Source: Thalassia testudinum
Taxonomy: Eukaryota > Streptophyta > Magnoliopsida > Alismatales > Hydrocharitaceae
Assembly: GCA_037157565.1 (NCBI GenBank)
Contig: JAZHRO010000013.1
Location: 122,216,001 to 122,280,000 of the forward strand
Reading direction: 5' to 3'
DNA: 64,000 nt
Positions 57,741-64,000 of the stretch are shown here, piece after piece (position 1 is the first letter of the stretch; every line of letters starts with the position of its first letter). A model generated the notes under the pieces. That model was not told where the DNA came from. It worked only from the letters and a program-made list of their open reading frames with translations, and ran no database searches. The position numbers were made by a program, and so were the translations under genes.

Positions 57741-57783
57741 ATGCATGAGGACATGCAAGAACTTAGGCATGGGGGGGTGGGTA
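57741..57783 (+). other. Internal (second) polypurine tract, O
   Basis: ATGCATGAGGACATGCAAGA, then ACTTAGGCATGGGGGGGTGG. Confidence 0.68.
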
Positions 57784-57879
57784 GATACATCAAAATTAAA
57801 ATTTTTTTATGCCAACATTTAAGGAAACCTTAGAGCAGCATATTAAACATACTTTAGGGTCCTAAATTTAAGAACAACC

Positions 57880-57945
57880 GACTCCACCTTCAATGCTTGC
57901 ATTGGAGATAGAAATCATTCGCAACAACTACTTCCGACTCGTTCT
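57880..57945 (+). ncRNA. Conserved hairpin and CGTCCGCA-like box (O copy)
   Basis: CTTCAATGC-TT-GCATTGGAG (57888-57907) forms a 9-bp stem with one T-G pair; GAAATCATTCGCAACAACT follows. Confidence 0.55.
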
Positions 57946-59601
57946 CTCATCTTTTTGTTCTAAATTAAGGACCAAGCTAAAAGTAACCCGATAAGGGAAC
58001 AACATTAAAGTACAAATCATAAGAGGTTATTTGTATATGGCATATATACACATTGCATGCATGAATAAGAATTTTATCAAGAGGATGCATTAGGGATTTT
58101 TATCCTTGACTTGTTTCCTATAATCTGGAATCCAATACAATTTTCACACTCACATGTAGATTTTGCAATGGATTCATTGTGAAGACTGATAAACGTCTTT
58201 AGTTTGTCGAAAAGAAGAAGTGCTTCTTTTCCTGAACCCCTGGACAGTGTTTAGGGAGTCAGGTGAATCTTCTTCTAAAAATCCACCAAATAGTGTGAGA
58301 TGAGAGTAGAGTGTTGCTGGTGCTCTAAGATTGGTGTAAGGAATCTGGAATTCTAGATAATTGAGTGATGATACTTGGAGTTAGGCACAGTTTCGCTCTT
58401 GGTTCCCACGTATAATTGATTGTGTGAATTTTTGAAAGCCACCAAACAAGGCAAATATGCGGAGATCGAGTTCTAATAAAACTAGGAGTAAGGTGGATGG
58501 TTTCGACCATTCTTTACGAAATCCTCAACTGAAGGAGGGTAATGATGTGAAGGTCAGAAATACGCTGTCCTATCCATCTCTTCCCGGTGCCGAGAGTACA
58601 CACTTCTACCAAATAAGCCACCCAATGTCTCTTGAACACCACCAATCCCTAATAATGCCTCCTGAATAAAATTCGCATATGTCATGTGCGGTATTGAGTT
58701 GTGTTGCAAAAATATATATAGAAAAAAAATTATTAGCATAAATTTAAAAAAGCGAAAAGAAGAAAAAAAAGAGAGAAAAAAAAGAAAAAAAACTATATAT
58801 ATATAGGAAAAAAAAGAGAGAAGAAAAAAATTAGAAAAAGTAGAAAAAAAAGTGATGAGTTTATGAGTGCTTTAGTGTTTATTTCATTAACATTGAGGCA
58901 GCATCGCCCACCACATCAGAGATTCACCAAATATGGCCTTAACCCATTTTCCTGTATTTCTGATCACCCGAATACTGGCTGAAGAATTCTGACTTAGTGT
59001 TAGGGTTACTTGAACTCCATTAAAGTGTTAATGCCATGTGAGGCCACCAAATATGAAGTATACGTATAAAACTCGTGAGATTGTGAGCTCAAAAGAAAAA
59101 GAAAAAAAAATAGTGAGAAAGAAAAGAAAAGGAGAGAGTGAATACAAAGGAACCAAAGGCAGCATAATTTTTCTTGCATTTCTCTAGATCAATTCACTTA
59201 ATAATCTAAGAATCTAAATTTCTGTAGCACTAAACTTTATGTAGCACCAAATGAGAATGAGCCACCAAGCACACACCTATGTGCCTTAGACATTTTCTAC
59301 CTAAGCTAAAAGCTGGGGTGGAAATCATAGAATATCTTGGATACCCTAATGGAAAAAGTTCGCCCATCCTGCTAGAATTTTACTAGGAGTCAAGTACAGT
59401 CTTTAGAGGTGAATCAGCTTTTCACTTGAATCCGTTGCATAAGCTACATGGCTATGCTATCACAATTATCTGGATCTCTAGATTATAGGATGAAAATAAA
59501 AAGGAAAAGAATCTCTAGTTCGACGCTTGATAAAAATAATCAATCCTTTAGGGACCCAGTTGTAGATAACTTAGTTTCGCATTTGCTAGGGACTAGTAAG
59601 A

Positions 59602-59617
59602 TTTAGGCATGGGGGTA
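59602..59617 (+). other. O 3' polypurine tract
   Basis: TTTAGGCATGGGGGTA directly before the LTR start TGATTGC. Confidence 0.84.
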
Positions 59618-60065
59618 TGATTGCGTAGCAATCATAGGACTTAAATGACCTAAATTAAGTTAGAACATAGCATAATTGTAGTGTAATTCATGCATACATA
59701 GCATACATTGCATCTTTCCTTTTTTATTTAGGTATGCATAAAATAATGTTATAATGTACTGATTAGTTCATTATTTGGATTGTCGGCAATAAGAAGCTCA
59801 GGAGATGGCCTGAAGCTAGATCTGAAGCAAGAAAGAATTTAGAGCTGCAGTAGAGTTGGAGCAGAAGCCCTAGAACAAAGAGGGAGAAATCATGTAGGGA
59901 GAGGTGTACCACTCTACTAAGTAGAATTTTAATGTAAAGCTAAATTATGAAGAATATAGGAACTTTCTTAGCCTTAGGACAGCCCTAGAGAACCTCCTAA
60001 ACCCTAACCACACTTAGATTAGGTCACCTCAGCCCAGATACCTCAAAACCCTCATTCCAACCCAT

Positions 60066-60305
60066 ATCTGGACATCCAAGTAGGTTGCTGGACATCCAAA
60101 ACCCTTAGACACAGACCACAGACCTAGAACCCAATTCTGCTGGAAAATTGGATGTCCAGACAAAGTGTTAGACATCCAATTTCTACAGAATTCCAAGATA
60201 GAACCTAAACTCCTCCCTGACTAAACGTTGGACGTCCAGACCAGAGTTCTGGACTTCTGATTTTGAAGTATAAGTCATCTAATTATAAAATCAAACGTCT
60301 AGAAC
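60066..60305. repeat. Cluster of GGACGTCC-like motifs in O 3' LTR
   Basis: About seven variants (GGACATCCAA, GGATGTCCAGA, AGACATCCAATT, GGACGTCCAGA, AAACGTCTAGA) in 240 bases. Confidence 0.62.
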
Positions 60306-60759
60306 CCTTCTCCAATCCCTGTTTTTGAAATCAAGCTTGGATCTTGATTTCTTAAGCCCCTAAACCCAATTCTACACCCTAGGGAACCTAAATTAAGGTG
60401 CCCTAAGCCTAGTACACCACCAAAAGACCCTTCTAAGAACCAAATTAGGATCTCACTAAGCAAAATTGACTTCGATCAAGTCAATCACACTTCACCTTGA
60501 CAATTGGACTCATAGAGTCTAATTGAGCTCAGATCTCAACCAACAAAAGTCTAATTGGACTCAGTGAGAGTACAATTGACTCAAGCCTGACCTAATTGGG
60601 TATCTTTCCTCCCTATTATACATACAATCAGTCAATTAAACTTGTGATAAGTTTACTTGCGCATTCACATTAGCATTAGGGTTTATAACCCTAATTTTAG
60701 GAGCCTACCTAAACCCAATCACTTAGACCTATAGGACTTGACCTAGACCACTCACACAC

Positions 60760-60800
60760 CCACCTAGTCACGCACACACACCCACACACACACACATAGC
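60760..60800. repeat. CA-rich microsatellite in O 3' LTR
   Basis: Runs of CACACA broken by CCC and CG. Y1 has the complementary GTGTGTG run at about 5938-5958. Confidence 0.75.
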
Positions 60801-61837
60801 TGCCACCTCTAGAGTTTTCTAGAGCCTTCCAAAGGTGGCACCACCTTGAGGACTAAAAATATTCTTGAAGGAGTCCACAACTTACCTCCTTCGAAAGTGG
60901 ATCTAAGGAGACCCACTCCCTGTCTCTCTAGCCGCCACCTAAGCCTACTTCTAGAGAATTCCATAATTCTCTAGAGAGCCACTCCCTTGGCCACCCAAGA
61001 GTCTATGAAAGGACCCTCTTGGGAGGCCATGCACCCTATCTAGCCATCAACCTTTAGCTCCATTCTAGGTGCACCTCCATCTCCAGGAGTTGCATCATCT
61101 CCACCACTCCACCTCCACTTCCAAGGCTAGAGAAGCTCTCCACCACCTCTCAAGAGGTCGGATCGAACTACCCACCATTGGCCATCCCTCTGTTCCCTCC
61201 TACCACCTCAAGCCCCCACAATCCATTGGAGACCACCTCCAATGCCCTAATTTCTCTTAGATAAGTTGTTTTTCATAGTTTAATTTCTGCATTAATTTTC
61301 TTCTTAGTAGTGTAGCCACCCTCTACCTGAACAATGCATGTGTAATGTTCCATAGATACTCATGCATCTATTTTCTGCTAGCTAGAATCATTGCTTTATT
61401 CATTCATGTACAGGCTTTCCTCGAAAAATGATTGTAATGACAATATTTGTGAAAGAATGAAATCATCATTTTATCTATTACTGTTATGATCATGAGTTTC
61501 CTGATTTAATTTCCTATTATATTCAGCAAAATGTCTATTTCAGGAGATATAGAGGATTTGACGATTAATGAATATTCTGTGTCGCCATCGTATAGTTAAG
61601 ATAGTGCACACTGACATGCATACTTTCACGTTCATATTTTTTTTGACTCATGCACACATCTTACGAGTTAACAACGCAACCGACAAATCATATATTCATA
61701 CTTTAAATACCAGACTCCATTTTTAAGCAAGTAGTGAAAAGATCAATAATCAACCTCGCTTTTCTACACACCTCCTTGAGATCGATCGGGACTCACAGTC
61801 TCCTTAATTGACATGTTTTATTAAGTCATATTTTGCA

Positions 61838-61850
61838 ACTATACTACAAC
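61838..61850 (+). promoter_or_regulatory. U5 stretch complementary to tRNA-Asp 5' half (O 3' LTR)
   Basis: ACTATACTACAAC, 13 of 13 complementary to tRNA-Asp nucleotides 4-16 as recalled. Confidence 0.55.
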
Positions 61851-61892
61851 ACTTTTCCTATCAAATCCGCGATCTACGATTCCATCACTAGA

Positions 61893-63264
61893 TTAGATCA
61901 ACCCATGAATTACTTGGCTGGCCAAAAGGGTAGGACCCCCTAGGACACCTCGCATAGTGGGACACTACTAAGGGTTAACGCAGTTACTGCACCAACCTTT
62001 CTTGCCGCAAATGGGTCCAAGTAGACAAGGCCTTGACCTTAGCCCAATCTAATTTCAAGTCGCCAAGCTAATTAGTCCTACCTAGGGCATGTCTACTCAA
62101 TTTTATGCTTAAGCTTGAGGTGCTTTTGGAATATGATAAGCGTTAGGGGGTGTTGCCCTTAAAAATTGATTTGAAAAGTGTGAAGTGCACGGGCAAGGGG
62201 TTCACAAGCAATTTTTTTATGATGAAGCGAATTTTAAGGTTCAATTGCTTGTATAATTGTGTTTTAGGGTTTTGTAGTTAGATAAATTCAAGTAATGTTT
62301 TGATGAGCACACAAGAGTTTCTTTGCAAGCCCCAATCTATGAGATAGATTTTCTTTAGAAGTATGCAATGCAAAGGGTGCTCTACCTTAAGATTTGAAGC
62401 CCTAGAAACTAGTACCTGCTAAGATGATCCTTTTAAGTCCAAATTCACGAAGGTCGAGTAACCCAATCAATATAATCAATTGGTCCTATTGCACGACCAA
62501 CTAGGCACTCAAAAAATCATTTTCAAGAATTTTAATGCACACCTTCTATTTTTTTTAGATTTAAAGTGTACTGCGAGTTTTGTAGTCTATTTTGACCCTC
62601 AGTTGGTAATTGAATATTCTGTGTAATCAAACGTGCACCAAATATTTTCTTTAGAATTTTTTGAGATTCTATATTATCACAGGAATCCAACATAATAGAT
62701 TTCAGATAAATTGAAGTTGTATAAAAATTTTTGTGATTTTTTTGAAGTTTAAAAAGTTAGGAGAAATAACAGATTTGATAAAATAGTTCAGTTTGGAAAT
62801 TTTTAAAATCTTTCTATAACTCAAAATGATGCAAAATTTGGTTATGCTATTCTTGACTTCAAATCACACGTCCAATATAAATTTTAGAATTTTTTGATGT
62901 GCAAGTTTTTAGAAATTGATTCTTTAAGATTAACATTTTTTGCAGTAAGAAAATTCAATAGGTGATTTTGTTGATTTTCAAAAGATAATATCCACCAGAA
63001 AGAGATCCTTTTCTTTTATTATCAAGGCAAGCAAATACTAATCCTAAGGTTCAAGCAAAACACCTAATTTTTTTTTTTTGAAAGGAAATCTAACCTAATC
63101 TAAGATACGAGTATTTACCTGAGATTAGAACCTGCAATTTTTCCTGTTGTCGCATTTCTTCTCGGATTTCTGCATTTCCTGCACACACAAAATCAACAAA
63201 AAAAAAGCAAGTTAGAAATCTCAAATAAGCACTAGGAAGAAAAGCTTTAAAAATTTTTGTTGCC
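61893..63264 (-). other. ER leader, no gene
   Basis: AT-rich noncoding sequence. CCTGCACACACAAAA near 63178 resembles the E2 leader near 43627, suggesting the E2/E1 group rather than O/W. A T-run is at 63069-63079. Confidence 0.6.
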
Positions 63265-63282
63265 TCCCCGACAACGGTGACA
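63265..63282 (-). other. Primer binding site of ER (tRNA-Asp, 15/18)
   Basis: TCCCCGACAACGGTGACA on the plus strand; sense-strand GGGGAGGCAAC follows downstream. Confidence 0.76.
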
Positions 63283-63292
63283 ACTTATTCGT

Positions 63293-64000
63293 TGTGAAAT
63301 GCATGAAAATATTTCTATATCACTATAGTAACGAATCACGTCGAAACAAATAAATTTATAAATATTTTAGTAAGTATCGAGTCATTTGTAGGGAGGCAAA
63401 ACATGATTTTTAAAACTTTTCGTACTAACTAATCTATCCTAATGCAAGCATAGAAATAGAGGCCAGCTATTCAAAGAATTAGAATTTTATTACTACTTGC
63501 AAACAGTTCTCAAAGTGGGAATTAAAACAAATATGCTAAAGAGTAGAGAGAGAAATATAGATGAAGGATGGCACCGCTTGAGGGATGCTTGTGTATAGTG
63601 CGACAGCACTTCAAATCCAAAGCACCAGGAAGAAGACTAAAGAGATGCTGCAGAGAGAGAGGCTGGAGATGTGTCTAGTGGATGTTGCCTCTTAAATGGG
63701 GGCCTTAGGGATCCTTTTATAGCTAAAATGAGGGGCAAAATAGGTATTTAGGCCTTCCAATTTGTGCAACAACTTAGGTGCGATCAGATCCATCGATCTG
63801 GAGATCAACAGATCAGATCGCACTTCAAAAGAGCCTCCAACGCACCTTATACGCGTGAATTTCACCAACAGCTGACATGTGGCGGCCTCCGAGCCATCGA
63901 TCTCGATCGTGCGGCCTTCCTTGCGTCTTCATGCTCGCATGCACGCTCATTTGATCTTAGCCATCCCATCTCACGATCGAACGGCTTAAAAGGATCGCAG
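63293..64000 (-). repeat. ER 5' LTR, partial
   Basis: Starts TGTGAAATGC (or TGAAATGC two bases later). U5 motif GTAGGGAGGCAAAA at 63388-63401. TATA box on the minus strand at 63714-63721. Confidence 0.74.
63714..63721 (-). promoter_or_regulatory. TATA box of ER 5' LTR
   Basis: TATAAAAG on the minus strand. Confidence 0.62.

Larger units (their letters stand above)
57540..59601 (+). other. O 3' noncoding region
   Basis: No gene. Internal polypurine tract, then the CGTCCGCA-type hairpin (opposite order to E1 and E3), purine-rich runs at 58745-58855 and 59095-59145, then the 3' tract. Confidence 0.72.
1..61887 (+). mobile_element. Element O: outer non-autonomous Athila-like LTR retrotransposon (5' LTR cut by window edge)
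   Basis: The first 227 bases are near-identical to 61663-61887, which end the LTR at the right, so both are ends of one plus-strand element. A tRNA-Asp-type primer site follows at 230-247, and a polypurine tract directly precedes the 3' LTR at 59618. Own sequence lies at 228-1240, 3486-4748 and 56444-59617; the rest is nested insertions. Its only open frame is acidic with no protease, reverse transcriptase or integrase, so it is judged non-autonomous. The 3' flank starts CTAGA; the matching target copy lies left of the window. Confidence 0.85.
59618..61887 (+). repeat. O 3' LTR
   Basis: 2270 bp, TGATTGC...CCATCA. It contains the GACGTC-like cluster (60066-60305), a CA-rich microsatellite (60760-60800), a decayed TATA box (61004-61011), a U5 motif near 61770 and the 13-nt tRNA-Asp complement at 61838-61850. 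The short open frame at 61069-61260 is a Pro/His/Ser-rich composition artefact. Confidence 0.9.
61888..64000 (-). mobile_element. Element ER: minus-strand element running off the right edge
   Basis: A primer site (63265-63282) and the start of a 5' LTR (about 63293 or 63295) in minus orientation. O is inserted about 1.4 kb into its leader. The LTR has the U5 motif (63377-63401) and a TATA box (63714-63721). Its coding part would lie left of O, outside the window. Confidence 0.78.

Noticed and set aside
61069..61260. Short His/Ser/Pro-rich frame in O 3' LTR, apparently with an antisense match at 5442-5702
   Set aside because: Both are the same LTR region on opposite strands; the frames differ and neither has a domain.

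Overview
The window is plant nuclear DNA made almost entirely of nested Ty3/Gypsy LTR retrotransposons. The only complete set of polymerase domains (gag, aspartic protease, reverse transcriptase, RNase H, integrase) looks like the Athila branch, and the primer binding sites match the 3' end of plant tRNA-Asp, the usual Athila primer. I see no host gene, tRNA or rRNA gene, CRISPR array or DNA transposon. The species cannot be fixed from this; a large, repeat-rich flowering-plant genome is the natural reading.

Layout, outside to inside. ER is a minus-strand element running off the right edge (leader, primer site and start of a 5' LTR, 61893-64000). O (plus, before 1 to 61887) sits in the ER leader; its 3' LTR is 59618-61887 and only the last 227 bases of its 5' LTR are in view. 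O is interrupted by solo LTR S1 (1241-3480) and by Y (minus, 4749-56438). Y is interrupted by solo LTR Z2 (8289-10257) and by W (plus, 11553-52126). W is interrupted by E3 (minus, 13671-25130, itself carrying solo LTR Z1 at 15554-17063) and by E1 (minus, 26223-49776). E1 is interrupted by E2 (minus, 36309-46004). The main chain ER>O>Y>W>E1>E2 is six levels deep. Most junctions show a 5-bp target duplication: GTCTT/GTCTG (S1), GGAAT/GGGAT (Y), ATTTG (Z2), GTTCC (W), CCCGC/CCTGT (E3, weak), GGGAT (Z1), GCCAA (E1), ACCTC (E2). Decay matches the order: the E2 LTRs are nearly identical, E1 close behind, and E3, W, Y and O carry many transitions.

Only E1 has pol, and it is broken by one frame change at the gag-pol junction and four in-frame stops. 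E2 keeps a Gag C-terminal-like segment plus a protease domain but no reverse transcriptase. E3, W, Y and O encode no recognisable enzyme, only an acidic, Ser-rich open frame of about 400-510 codons. The window therefore shows one autonomous element among several families that would need enzymes in trans.

The most interesting signals are noncoding and recur across these families: (1) U5 sequence complementary to the 5' half of the primer tRNA-Asp, 38-48 nt from the primer site; (2) a U5 motif complementary to the bases just after the primer site, with matched changes between families; (3) a second copy of the polypurine tract inside the 3' region, with its own conserved flank; (4) a covarying hairpin followed by an invariant CGTCCGCA-like box; (5) a hairpin with loop AGGCAA just after the ORF stop; (6) three 38-bp repeats at exactly the same distance from the LTR in E1 and E3; (7) E2F-like GGCGCC palindromes upstream of the TATA box in the E2-family LTR. 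Together they look like a shared cis-acting toolkit through which non-autonomous elements could use the E1-type machinery. All similarity statements were made by eye.
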